Assembly (NCBI GenBank): GCA_902492755.1
Contig: CABUNB010000031.1
Coordinates: forward strand, 1 to 28,302
Reading direction: 5' to 3'
Origin: an uncultured Collinsella sp.
GTDB lineage: Bacteria; Actinomycetota; Coriobacteriia; Coriobacteriales; Coriobacteriaceae
DNA length: 28,302 nucleotides
The translations under genes were made by a program, and so were the position numbers. Within the stretch, counting starts at the first letter, position 1. Every line of letters starts with the position of its first letter. This document shows positions 1-8,571 of this stretch, piece by piece. The notes beneath the pieces were generated by a model. The model did no database searches. It saw nothing but the letters and a program-made list of their open reading frames with translations, and had not been told where the DNA came from.

Positions 1-404
1 CCTACATTGCAGCAGATTTCTTCTCATCGCGTTTCGGGAAAAGAAATACCATGCTCGGCTCGATGCTAATCGAGGCCGGTCTTTTCATGATTCTTCCGTG
101 GTTCGCTTCAAATTCGCTGTGTTTGTTTGGCCTTAGCATGGTGCTTTGTTTTCTCCCAGAAGTGGTGTACATCACTTCGGAAAACTTAATCCAAGACGCG
201 ATAGCGGACGATCTCCGCGCGACGATCCTTTCCGTCGCGTCTCTGGTAAGGGCTCTCTTTTCTGCAATGTTTTTCTCCATATTTGGATATGTGTTGGGGT
301 TATATCCCATTCAGATAGCGCTCGGTGTTATTGGCGCAATCGCGATAGCAATTACCGCCGCTGTTTCTTTAAAAATGGTAGGAATACATGTCTCCAAGAA
401 TTGA
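1..404 (+). CDS. MFS transporter, C-terminal part (5' end outside window)
   Basis: The reading frame is open from the first base and ends at TGA 402-404, so only about 133 C-terminal residues are present. It shows several hydrophobic segments of about 20 residues, such as the stretch around FGYVLGLYPIQIALGVIGAI, separated by short polar loops. The basic loop SSRFGKRNT near the visible start resembles a cytoplasmic loop of the major facilitator superfamily. Family membership is inferred from the hydrophobicity pattern and loop style; the substrate cannot be told. ATA, TTA and AAA codons are more frequent here than in dnaE downstream, suggesting that this end of the window belongs to an accessory region. 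Confidence 0.6.
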   Translation, partial: YIAADFFSSRFGKRNTMLGSMLIEAGLFMILPWFASNSLCLFGLSMVLCFLPEVVYITSENLIQDAIADDLRATILSVASLVRALFSAMFFSIFGYVLGLYPIQIALGVIGAIAIAITAAVSLKMVGIHVSKN

Positions 405-537
405 TATATCGATTGACGAGCTGCCCGAAGCGTCGAGCCTTCTTGATGGGCATGACTATTCGTCACAAATCATTCAGCGTATCGCCGGGGTTCCAGTAAT
501 ACTCGATATATCTGGACGCCCTCATTCCCCTTTTTGA
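388..537 (+). CDS. Small hypothetical ORF overlapping the MFS gene end
   Basis: This 49-codon ORF starts at ATG 388, 17 bases before the end of the upstream transporter gene, with AGGA four bases ahead of the start. The product begins MSPRIDISIDELPEASSLLD and ends in a short hydrophobic stretch followed by SGRPHSPF. I recognise no domain. It could be a translationally coupled small peptide, the surviving N-terminus of a longer gene, or a chance ORF. Location directly after a transporter would fit an exported peptide, but that is speculation. Confidence 0.25.
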   Translation: MSPRIDISIDELPEASSLLDGHDYSSQIIQRIAGVPVILDISGRPHSPF

Positions 538-574
538 AGGTCCCAAAAAGACTACCCGTGTGGGTTTGGCTAGG

Positions 575-605
575 TTCGGGTGCCGTCCGTGCCGTGCGGT
601 AAAAT
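575..605 (+). promoter_or_regulatory. Possible dnaE promoter
   Basis: TAAAAT at 600-605 is a good -10 match and lies 39 bases before the dnaE ATG. The best -35 candidate, TTCGGG at 575-580, is weak and spaced 19 bases away. The same GG-TAAAAT context recurs before the candidate RNA at 18830, which gives some internal support. Confidence 0.3.
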
Positions 606-644
606 CGTTCAGTCAGAACACGAACCCGCATCGGAGCTCATCAC

Positions 645-3600
645 ATGGCATTTGTCCATCTGCACAATCACACTGTTTTCTCCATGCTCGACGGCGCAAC
701 CCGTATCCAGGATATGGTCAACCGCGCCGTAGAGTTGGGCATGCCCGCCGTCGCCATTACCGACCACGGCTACATGTATGGCGTGCCCGACCTGGCGCTG
801 GCCTGCGATGCCGTCAACCACAACACGCCCGAGTACAAAACTTGGAGCCACGACAAGGCCTTCTTGGAAAAGGACCGCCGCGACGAGCTGGTGGAGCCCG
901 ATCCTGAGTCAAACCCGCGCGAGCATGCCCAGTATGTGAAGGACATGGCCATGTGGGACGAGAAGGGCAACATCGACGAGCTCAAGCCACCCCTGGTCAT
1001 CAAGCCCATCTTTGGCTGCGAGGTCTACTTTACGCCGGACGAGACCCTTGCCCGCGACCATAAGCCCGAGCTCTACCACATGATCCTTCTGGCCAAGGAC
1101 CAGGAGGGCTACGTCAACCTGATGCAGACGGTTTCCGAGGCCGCCGTGCAGGGCTTTTACTATAAGCCGCGCGTGACGCTCGACAACCTGCGCCGCCACG
1201 CCAAGGGCATGATCTGCACCAGCGCCTGCATCGCGGGCATCATCCCCAAGTACATCGACCGCGGCGACATGGAAGGCGCCATCAAGTGGGCCGAGACCTT
1301 CCGCGACACCTTCGAGCCTGGCGACTTCTACATCGAGATCCAGGAACACGGCATTACCACCGATAACGGTCTGACCGACGAGCAGATGGACCGTACGCTC
1401 ATCGACATCGCCAAACAGGTGGGCGTCAAGGTCATCGCCACTAACGACTTCCACTACCTGCGCCGCGAGGACGCGCCCGTGCAGGACGTCATCATGTGCA
1501 TTGGTATGAACGCCAAGGTCGACGACCCCAACCGCATGCGCATGACCGGCTCGGAGTTTTACATGAAGACCGAGGAGGAGATGCGGGCGATGTTCCCGTA
1601 TTGCCCCGAGGCCTGCGACAACACGCTCGAGATCGCCGACAAGTGCTACGTCGAGCTCGATTGGGACTCCATCATCCTGCCGCGCTTCCCGTTGCTCGAT
1701 CCCGGCGAGACGCACGAGAGCCAGTTCCGCCGCGAGTGCGAGAAGGGCCTGCGCCAGCACTACGGTGACGACTGGGCCACGCGCGAGATCGGTGGCGTCA
1801 ACATCAAAGAGCGCTTTGAGTACGAATACAAGGTCATTTGCGACAAGGGCTTTGCCGCCTACTTCCTCATCGTCGCCGAGTACGTGCAATGGGCCAAGGA
1901 CAACGGCATCGGCGTCGGCCCCGGCCGTGGCTCGGCCGCCGGCGCTATCGTCGCCTACGCCATGAACATCACCGCGTTCGACCCGCTCGAGAACGGCCTG
2001 ATGTTCGAGAGGTTCCTGTCCCCGCAGCGTACCGAGATGCCCGATATCGATATGGACTTCGACGATGAGCGGCGCCTCGAGGTCGTGGAGCACGTTCGCC
2101 AGCTCTACGGCCCCGAGAAGGTCACCCACGTCATCACCTACTCGACCATCAAGGCCAAACAGGCCATCAACGACGCCGCGCGCGTCCTGGACTACCCGGT
2201 CTACATGGGCCAGCGCCTGTCCAAGATGGTCTCGAGCGACCCCAAGGTCAAACTCAAGCAGGTGCTCGACAAGCAACCCGGCAAAGAGGATCTGTTTAAC
2301 CCCGACTTTGCCGAGGCCTATAAAAAGGATGACGACGCCCGCCGCATCATCGACACGGCGCTCTCGATCGAGGGCCTCACCCGTGGCGAGGGCGTGCACG
2401 CGTGCGCCGTTCTGATCTGCCGCGACCCCGTCAACGAACATGTGCCCACCAAGCTCGACACCAAGGGCGGCGTCGAGATTACCCAGTACGAGGGCCATAC
2501 CGTTGCCGACATGGGCCTGCTCAAGATGGACTTCCTGGGCCTGCGCACGCTGACGGTTATCTCCAAGGCCAAGGCCAACATCAAAAAGAACTTCGGCATC
2601 GACATCAAAGAGGAAGAGATTCCCTTTGACGATCCCGAGATCTTTAAGCTCATGGGCTCCGGCCACACCGCCGGCGTCTTCCAGGTCGAGTCCGCCGGCA
2701 TGACGGCCACGATCAAGAACATGAAGCCCACCGAGTACAAGCACGTCGTAGCATTGATCGCCCTGTACCGCCCGGGCCCGTTGGGCGCCGGCATGGTCTC
2801 GTCCTACATCAACCGTATGAACGGCAAGGAGCCGGCCGTCTCCTACGACGACCGTCTGGACGACATCCTGGGCGAAACCTACGGCACCATGGTCTACCAG
2901 GAACAGGTTATGCTCATCTCCGTCGAGATGTGCGGCTTCTCCAAGGGCGAATCGGACTCGCGTATCCGTAAGCCTGTGGCTAAGAAAAAGATCAAGCTGC
3001 TCACGTCGACGGTGCTGCACTGGGAGGATGGCTCGGACGAGACCACCTACGACCACTGGATGAACGGCGCCATCAAGAACAACTACACGCGCGAGGTTGC
3101 CCAGAAGATTTGGGACGATGTTCTTGAGTTCGCGTCCTACGCCTTTAACAAGTCGCACTCCGCCGGCTACGCCATTTTGGTTATGCAGACGGCGTGGCTC
3201 AAGGCGCATTATCCGCACGAGTACATGGCGGCCGTTCTGACGTCCTACACGGGCAAGACCGACAAGATCGTTCACTACGTCTCGGCGTGCCGTCACGACG
3301 GCATTCCCGTGCTGTCGCCAGATGTTAACGAGTCCGGTACCGAGTTCACGGCTACCAAGGAGGGCGTGCGTTTTGGTCTGGCCGGCATTCGAGGCGTGGG
3401 CACCGGCGTGGCGCAGGCGATTATCGCCGAGCGCGAGGCAGGCGGTCCGTTTAAGACGCTGCACGACTTTGTCGAGCGCGTGGACTCGAGCCAGGCCAAC
3501 CGTCGCGTGATCGAATCGCTGATCAAGGCAGGCGCCTTCGACTCCACGGGGTATCCGCGTCGCCAGATGATGCACTTTGTGGACAAGAACAACCCCGAGA

Positions 3601-4448
3601 ACATCATCGATGCCGCGGTAAAGCGCCAGAAGGATCGCGCGAGCGGCCAGACGTCGTTCTTCGATATGTTTGGCGACGTTGAGGGCTCGGGCTTTGAGGT
3701 GAGCGTGCCCGATCCGGACGGCCAGGAATGGGACCGACACCTCAAGCTGAGCCAGGAGAAGGAGGTTCTGGGCATCTATGTCTCGGACCACCCGCTGCGC
3801 CCGTTTGAGTATGCACTAGCCAAGGCGCGCGACTTCTCGTTCTCGCAGATCGACACCGGCTACGAAGTTCAGAATCCTACGGGCGGCACCATCAACCAGG
3901 AGATTCCCGAGGGTAAGGCGCTGTGGTGGGCCGGCATGGTCTCGAGCGTGTCCAAGCGCGTGACCAAAAACGGCGACCCCATGGGCATCGTGCAGCTCGA
4001 GGACATGGAAGGAGAGGCCACCGTCGTGGTGTTCCCCAAGACCTACAAGGAGGCCGAGGGGTACCTGTACGGCGAGGTCGATCCCGAGACAGGCGCGCAG
4101 CTGTCCGACGCCTTTGTGCGCATCAAGGGCAAGCTCGAGCGCTCGGACCGCGGTGACCAGATCATCGCGCAGGAGATTGTGCCGCTGGAGCTCAACGAGG
4201 AGAATAACAAGCCCAAGGTGTTTGAGGTCATGGTGCCCAACAGCCGCTTTAGCCAGGGCAATATGGCGCGCCTGGCCACGGTGCTCACCGCTAACCCGGG
4301 TGGCGATCGCGTGGAGATCTTTATCGAGCAGGTGGACGGGCGCGTGCTGCGCGCCGAGGTGCCTGCCAAGGTCAACGCGCGCTCGATTCCGCTGCTGGCC
4401 GAGGCCAAGGCCATCGTGGGTAACCAAGGCCGCGTGACGGTGATCTAA
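645..4448 (+). CDS. dnaE: DNA polymerase III alpha subunit DnaE
   Basis: This is the replicative polymerase subunit that extends DNA as part of the Pol III holoenzyme (1267 residues). The N-terminal PHP domain starts HLHNHTVFSMLDGA and keeps a full set of candidate metal ligands: H7, H9, D16, H41, E126, H145, C195, D268 and H270. The polymerase catalytic motif PDIDMDF is at 466-472 and the third aspartate, in MDFLGL, is D629. A helix-hairpin-helix (GLAGIRGVGTGVAQ) and an OB-fold region (ALWWAGMVSSVSKRVTKNGD onward) follow toward the C-terminus. GGAG lies a few bases before the ATG. Residues about 55-118 form a charged segment longer than I expect at this point in the PHP domain. An SNF2-type helicase follows 28 bases after the stop, so the two are probably co-transcribed. 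Confidence 0.97.
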   Translation: MAFVHLHNHTVFSMLDGATRIQDMVNRAVELGMPAVAITDHGYMYGVPDLALACDAVNHNTPEYKTWSHDKAFLEKDRRDELVEPDPESNPREHAQYVKDMAMWDEKGNIDELKPPLVIKPIFGCEVYFTPDETLARDHKPELYHMILLAKDQEGYVNLMQTVSEAAVQGFYYKPRVTLDNLRRHAKGMICTSACIAGIIPKYIDRGDMEGAIKWAETFRDTFEPGDFYIEIQEHGITTDNGLTDEQMDRTLIDIAKQVGVKVIATNDFHYLRREDAPVQDVIMCIGMNAKVDDPNRMRMTGSEFYMKTEEEMRAMFPYCPEACDNTLEIADKCYVELDWDSIILPRFPLLDPGETHESQFRRECEKGLRQHYGDDWATREIGGVNIKERFEYEYKVICDKGFAAYFLIVAEYVQWAKDNGIGVGPGRGSAAGAIVAYAMNITAFDPLENGLMFERFLSPQRTEMPDIDMDFDDERRLEVVEHVRQLYGPEKVTHVITYSTIKAKQAINDAARVLDYPVYMGQRLSKMVSSDPKVKLKQVLDKQPGKEDLFNPDFAEAYKKDDDARRIIDTALSIEGLTRGEGVHACAVLICRDPVNEHVPTKLDTKGGVEITQYEGHTVADMGLLKMDFLGLRTLTVISKAKANIKKNFGIDIKEEEIPFDDPEIFKLMGSGHTAGVFQVESAGMTATIKNMKPTEYKHVVALIALYRPGPLGAGMVSSYINRMNGKEPAVSYDDRLDDILGETYGTMVYQEQVMLISVEMCGFSKGESDSRIRKPVAKKKIKLLTSTVLHWEDGSDETTYDHWMNGAIKNNYTREVAQKIWDDVLEFASYAFNKSHSAGYAILVMQTAWLKAHYPHEYMAAVLTSYTGKTDKIVHYVSACRHDGIPVLSPDVNESGTEFTATKEGVRFGLAGIRGVGTGVAQAIIAEREAGGPFKTLHDFVERVDSSQANRRVIESLIKAGAFDSTGYPRRQMMHFVDKNNPENIIDAAVKRQKDRASGQTSFFDMFGDVEGSGFEVSVPDPDGQEWDRHLKLSQEKEVLGIYVSDHPLRPFEYALAKARDFSFSQIDTGYEVQNPTGGTINQEIPEGKALWWAGMVSSVSKRVTKNGDPMGIVQLEDMEGEATVVVFPKTYKEAEGYLYGEVDPETGAQLSDAFVRIKGKLERSDRGDQIIAQEIVPLELNEENNKPKVFEVMVPNSRFSQGNMARLATVLTANPGGDRVEIFIEQVDGRVLRAEVPAKVNARSIPLLAEAKAIVGNQGRVTVI

Positions 4449-4476
4449 GCTACCCCGGGTGAGATTGGAGGAAGTG

Positions 4477-7400
4477 ATGGCGCAGGGGACGTTTGTGCAG
4501 GCGCTTCGCAAAGAGGCGGCGTTGAGCGGCACCTTTATGAAGGGCCGCTCGCTCATGCTCAACGGCGCCGTGCTGTCGATTGAGGACAGCGGCTCGCGCT
4601 TCTCCAAAAACGTGACGGTTGAGGGCTCGGTGCGCGGTTCGCGCGGCGACCTGTACAAGACGCACGTGGCGCTCGACATGGACGAGCACGAGGTAATCGA
4701 CTACGATTGCGATTGTCCCGCTGCCTATCGTTACCCCGGCATGTGCAAGCACGCCATCGCCACAGCGCTGGCGTACCTGGACACCAGCGGCATTGAGCCT
4801 GTTGAGGGGCTGCGCACGCCGGTTCGCACGTTTACGGCGCAGTCGAAACAGCCCGCGCGCACCGCACCCAAAGCGCCGGCCGTCAACCCCAACTTTCCCT
4901 TTCCGGCGCCCGTCCCCACGAGCCCGAGCCTTGTGGCGGCGCTCTCCGATCTTTCGGACGCGCGCATGGATGAGCTGGCGAGCATGCGCCGCAAGCTTGC
5001 CGGTGCTGTTGATCCCGACGCCCCCAAAGCGGCGTTGGAGCCCTCGTTGGTGCCGTACTACAATCCGCTGTTCGCTGACCGCTTTAGCTGGGCGCTCGAG
5101 TTCCGCATTCGCTGTGGATCGGTCTCCTACGTGGTCAAGGACATCGACGGCATGGCCGATGCCTACGTGCGCGGCGGCACGTTCTCCTATGGCAAGAAGC
5201 TCACGTTTGTCCATTCACCTGAGGCCTTTGACGAAACATCGGCAAAGCTGCTCAACCTTGTTGCGACGACAGTTGCCTATCTCGATGACATCACAAGCTC
5301 GCGTTCAGCGTCGTACGACTTTGCCCGCAGTGGTTTTGTTGCCGAGCGTCAGTTGCCGCTGTCCGAGTATAGCATCGTATATGTGCTGGACCTGCTGCGC
5401 GGCCAGACCATCTCCTTTGAGCCCGCCTGGTCGCGGGGGATGACGACGCATCGCACCTACGACGTGGCGGTTGAGCTGTCTCCGCAAGGGGAGGACGAGG
5501 CATCCGCTAAGCGCCCACCGCTGCTTGCCGCCAAAATCGCGCCGGCGGCTGGTGGTAGCTATGACCTGCGCCTGCCCGCCGATATGTACTGCTTTGCGTC
5601 GGGCGATGCCGCCTACTTGGTTGACACGCGCCGCGCGCGCCGTACTGACGCTGCATTTGCTCAGCATGCCGCACCTTTTTTGTCGCGCTTGCTGCCCTGT
5701 CGCACGCCGATCCATATCGCTGCCGACCAGGTGGGGGAGTTCTGTCGTATGGCGCTGCCCATTTTGCGCGACTACACCGACCTTACCGCGCCCGCCGCGC
5801 TCGATACCGTGGCGCCCGAGCCGAGCTTTGCTATGGCGATCGGCGTCGACGATGGGCTTGTGACCTGCAAAATTACGGTTACCTACGGCGACTGGTCGGC
5901 AGACCTCTTTAGTCTGGGCGCTCCGGGCAGCCCCTTCGAAGAGCAGCGTCCCGGCGTGCCGCCGCGCGACGAGGTGGCAGAGTTTCGCGTTATGGATACG
6001 GCTGCCATGTACTTCGATTTCCAAGAGGGCGGCCTGGCGTTTGAGGAGCGCGATGATGAGAGCTTGTTCTGCCTGCTGACCGAGGGTCTGTCCGCCCTGT
6101 CCGAGCTGGGCGAGGTCATGCTCAGCGACCGCCTGCGCCAGGTCTCGGTCCGCCCTGCGCCCAAGCTTTCGGTGCGTGCGACCGTCAAGAGTAACCTGCT
6201 CGACGTCGAGCTGGGCGCGAGCGGGCTTTCGGCGGCAGATCTTGCCATCTATCTGGACTCGTACAAGCGCCACCAGACGTTTGCGCGCCTGACGTCTGGC
6301 GACATCGTGCGCCTGGATGAGGGAGCGCGCGCCGCGTTTGGCCTTGCCGAAGATCTGGGTGTCGATGCCGTCGACCTGCTCGACGGCGTGTCGCTCCCCG
6401 CGTCGAGCACCCTTTTTGTCGATAGCATGCTCGCGCGCACGCCGGCGCTCGAGGCCGATCGCGACGCTGCGTTCCGCCGTACCGTCGAGCGCCTGGACAC
6501 GCTCGGCAAGATGGACTTTACGGTGCCGGCATCGCTCAAGGCAACGATGCGCGGTTACCAGGTCGACGGATACCAGTGGCTCGGCTCGCTCGAACACCTG
6601 GGCCTTGGCGGCATCTTGGCCGACGACATGGGCCTGGGCAAGACGCTCCAGATGATCGCGCATATCCTGGCGCGCGTGGAGGCGGGGGACACCAAGCCCA
6701 CGCTCGTGGTATGCCCGGCCTCACTCGTGTACAACTGGACTGCCGAGCTGGAGCGCTTTGCCCCGTCGCTCGATGTGTGCGCCATTGTGGGCGCCAAGGC
6801 TCAACGTCGTGTACAGATTGCCGGCGTGGCCGAGCATAACGTGGTTGTGACGTCGTATGACCTTATGCGGCGCGATATCGACGAGTACGTCGAGCAGGAT
6901 TTTGCCCGCGTGGTGCTCGATGAGGCCCAGTACATTAAAAACCCGCTCACGCAGGTGGCGCGCGCCGCAAAGCGCCTGCCTGCCGGCGTGCGCTTTGCCC
7001 TGACGGGCACGCCCATCGAAAACCGCTTGTCCGAGCTCTGGAGCATCTTCGACTTTTTGATGCCGGGCCTGCTGGGCACGCGCGAGTCGTTTGCCAAGCG
7101 CTTCGAAAGTCCGGTCGAGCATGCCGAGGGCGATAGCGCCGCTCGCCTGCAGGCGCTCGTGTCGCCGTTTGTGCTGCGCCGTGTCAAGGAAGACGTGGTG
7201 GCCGACCTGCCCGAGAAGATCGAGGACACCGTCATGGCACAGCTTACCGGCGAGCAACGCAAGCTCTACCTGGCCAACCAGGACCGCATCGCCCAGCAGG
7301 TGCAGCACCGCGAGGCTGGGGAGTTTAAGAAGGACAAGCTCAAGGTGCTCGCCGAGCTCACCAAGCTGCGCCAGATCTGCTGCGACCCGCGTCTACACTA

Positions 7401-7941
7401 CGAGGATTACAAGGCGGGGAGCGCCAAGCTCGATACGTGTATGGAGCTCGTGCACGGCGCACTCGACGGCGGGCATCGCATCCTGTTGTTCAGCCAGTTT
7501 ACGGGTATGCTCGATATCATCGGTAAGCGCTTGGCCAAGGAGGACGTCGCCTTCCTTAAGCTCATGGGCGCTTCGTCTAAGGAGAGCCGCGCCAAGATGG
7601 TCGCGCAGTTCCAAGCGGGCGAGGTTCCGGTCTTTTTGATTTCGCTCAAGGCGGGCGGCGTGGGCCTTAACCTGACGGCGGCCGACGTGGTCATCCACTA
7701 CGACCCGTGGTGGAACGTGGCAGCGCAGGACCAGGCGACCGACCGCGCGCACCGTATTGGCCAGCAACATACCGTGACCGTGTACAAGCTCATCGCCAAG
7801 GACACGATCGAGGAGCGCATTATGCAGATGCAGGAGTCCAAACGCGACCTGGTCAACAGCGTGCTCGGCGGCGACGGCATCTCCTCGGCGCTGTTTACCC
7901 GCGAGGATGTTCTGGCGCTGCTGGGCGGCGACGGGCGCTAA
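4477..7941 (+). CDS. SWIM zinc-finger SNF2-family ATPase
   Basis: This 1154-residue protein is a DNA-dependent ATPase or translocase of the SNF2 family. An N-terminal SWIM zinc finger has C78, C80, C90 and H92 (CxC-x9-CxH). A long central region of about 600 residues has no motif I recognise and separates it from the C-terminal motor. Motor motifs are Walker A DDMGLGKT with K722, the DEAQ box at 815-818, TGTP at 843-846, the helicase-C block SLKAGGVGLNLTAADVV and motif VI DRAHRIGQ at 1089-1096. ATG 4477 is chosen because GGAGG at 4467-4471 sits five bases ahead; an in-frame GTG at 4459 lacks such a site. Bacterial SWIM/SNF2 proteins are probably involved in DNA repair or transcription recycling. 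Position behind dnaE suggests replication-linked work, but that is inference. Confidence 0.93.
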   Translation: MAQGTFVQALRKEAALSGTFMKGRSLMLNGAVLSIEDSGSRFSKNVTVEGSVRGSRGDLYKTHVALDMDEHEVIDYDCDCPAAYRYPGMCKHAIATALAYLDTSGIEPVEGLRTPVRTFTAQSKQPARTAPKAPAVNPNFPFPAPVPTSPSLVAALSDLSDARMDELASMRRKLAGAVDPDAPKAALEPSLVPYYNPLFADRFSWALEFRIRCGSVSYVVKDIDGMADAYVRGGTFSYGKKLTFVHSPEAFDETSAKLLNLVATTVAYLDDITSSRSASYDFARSGFVAERQLPLSEYSIVYVLDLLRGQTISFEPAWSRGMTTHRTYDVAVELSPQGEDEASAKRPPLLAAKIAPAAGGSYDLRLPADMYCFASGDAAYLVDTRRARRTDAAFAQHAAPFLSRLLPCRTPIHIAADQVGEFCRMALPILRDYTDLTAPAALDTVAPEPSFAMAIGVDDGLVTCKITVTYGDWSADLFSLGAPGSPFEEQRPGVPPRDEVAEFRVMDTAAMYFDFQEGGLAFEERDDESLFCLLTEGLSALSELGEVMLSDRLRQVSVRPAPKLSVRATVKSNLLDVELGASGLSAADLAIYLDSYKRHQTFARLTSGDIVRLDEGARAAFGLAEDLGVDAVDLLDGVSLPASSTLFVDSMLARTPALEADRDAAFRRTVERLDTLGKMDFTVPASLKATMRGYQVDGYQWLGSLEHLGLGGILADDMGLGKTLQMIAHILARVEAGDTKPTLVVCPASLVYNWTAELERFAPSLDVCAIVGAKAQRRVQIAGVAEHNVVVTSYDLMRRDIDEYVEQDFARVVLDEAQYIKNPLTQVARAAKRLPAGVRFALTGTPIENRLSELWSIFDFLMPGLLGTRESFAKRFESPVEHAEGDSAARLQALVSPFVLRRVKEDVVADLPEKIEDTVMAQLTGEQRKLYLANQDRIAQQVQHREAGEFKKDKLKVLAELTKLRQICCDPRLHYEDYKAGSAKLDTCMELVHGALDGGHRILLFSQFTGMLDIIGKRLAKEDVAFLKLMGASSKESRAKMVAQFQAGEVPVFLISLKAGGVGLNLTAADVVIHYDPWWNVAAQDQATDRAHRIGQQHTVTVYKLIAKDTIEERIMQMQESKRDLVNSVLGGDGISSALFTREDVLALLGGDGR

Positions 7942-8091
7942 CCCGCTCGGGTGGGGCTGCCAGGGCGGATAGCGCGCGCTGCCCCATCGTCCCCGCCCGT
8001 TATGTGTTCATTTGCAATGTCGTGGATGGTTTGTCTGCCTTTGGGCATAAGAACCATCAAGAACATTGGCACGTCAGCAAAGGAGAACATC

Positions 8092-8454
8092 ATGGCGAAA
8101 TTCTTTAAGGACTCCGACGGTAAGCTCATTGCCGCCCTTGGCAACGACGTTGCAACCCCTGCCGGTTGCACGGAACTGACCGCAAACACTGAGGACGCGG
8201 CGCACGAGAAGCACGTGCCTGTTGTCGAGACCGAGCGCGACGGTCACGTGATTCGCGCACGCGTTGGCTCGGTCGAGCACCCCAGCCTGCCCGAGCACTA
8301 TATTGAGTGGATCGCCCTTGAGGCCGAGGGCCGCTTAGAGGTCCATTACCTTGAGCCCGGCATGAAGCCCGCGACGTTTTTCGCGGGCGGCTCCAAGACC
8401 GGTACCGTCTATGCCTATTGCAACCTGCACGGGCTGTGGTCCGCGACGTTCTAG
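8092..8454 (+). CDS. Superoxide reductase (desulfoferrodoxin family, no N-terminal iron ribbon)
   Basis: This 120-residue cytoplasmic protein should reduce superoxide to peroxide at a mononuclear iron centre, a typical defence of anaerobes. The iron site is intact: EKHVP gives E39, K40 and H41; H63 and H69 lie in the segment around HPSLPEHYIEW; YCNLHGLW gives C110 and H113. Desulfoferrodoxins usually carry an N-terminal rubredoxin-like iron site made from four cysteines. Here that segment keeps the length but only C26, so the second iron centre must be absent. The start follows AAAGGAGA with proper spacing, although the frame is open further upstream. It appears monocistronic, with a hairpin terminator after it. 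Confidence 0.9.
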   Translation: MAKFFKDSDGKLIAALGNDVATPAGCTELTANTEDAAHEKHVPVVETERDGHVIRARVGSVEHPSLPEHYIEWIALEAEGRLEVHYLEPGMKPATFFAGGSKTGTVYAYCNLHGLWSATF

Positions 8455-8500
8455 GAGCGCGCCCCCGCTCGGGGTATCATAGCTAGCATATGCACATGCG

Positions 8501-8532
8501 AGCGCCGACTGCATTATGCGGCCGGCGCTTTT
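8501..8532 (+). terminator. Rho-independent terminator after the superoxide reductase gene
   Basis: A stem of AGCGCCG (8501-8507) and CGGCGCT (8523-8529) is followed by a short T-run. It lies between the reductase stop and the next start at 8572. TATCAT at 8475-8480 could be a -10 element for the next gene, in which case the hairpin would lie in that gene's leader instead. Confidence 0.55.
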
Positions 8533-8571
8533 ACTACGACAACGATGGTTTACGACGGAAAGGGCTGAGCC

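Noticed and set aside
909..3791. 960-codon minus-strand ORF
   Set aside because: Antisense to dnaE; long open antisense frames are a by-product of GC-rich codon use. No start signal or domain.
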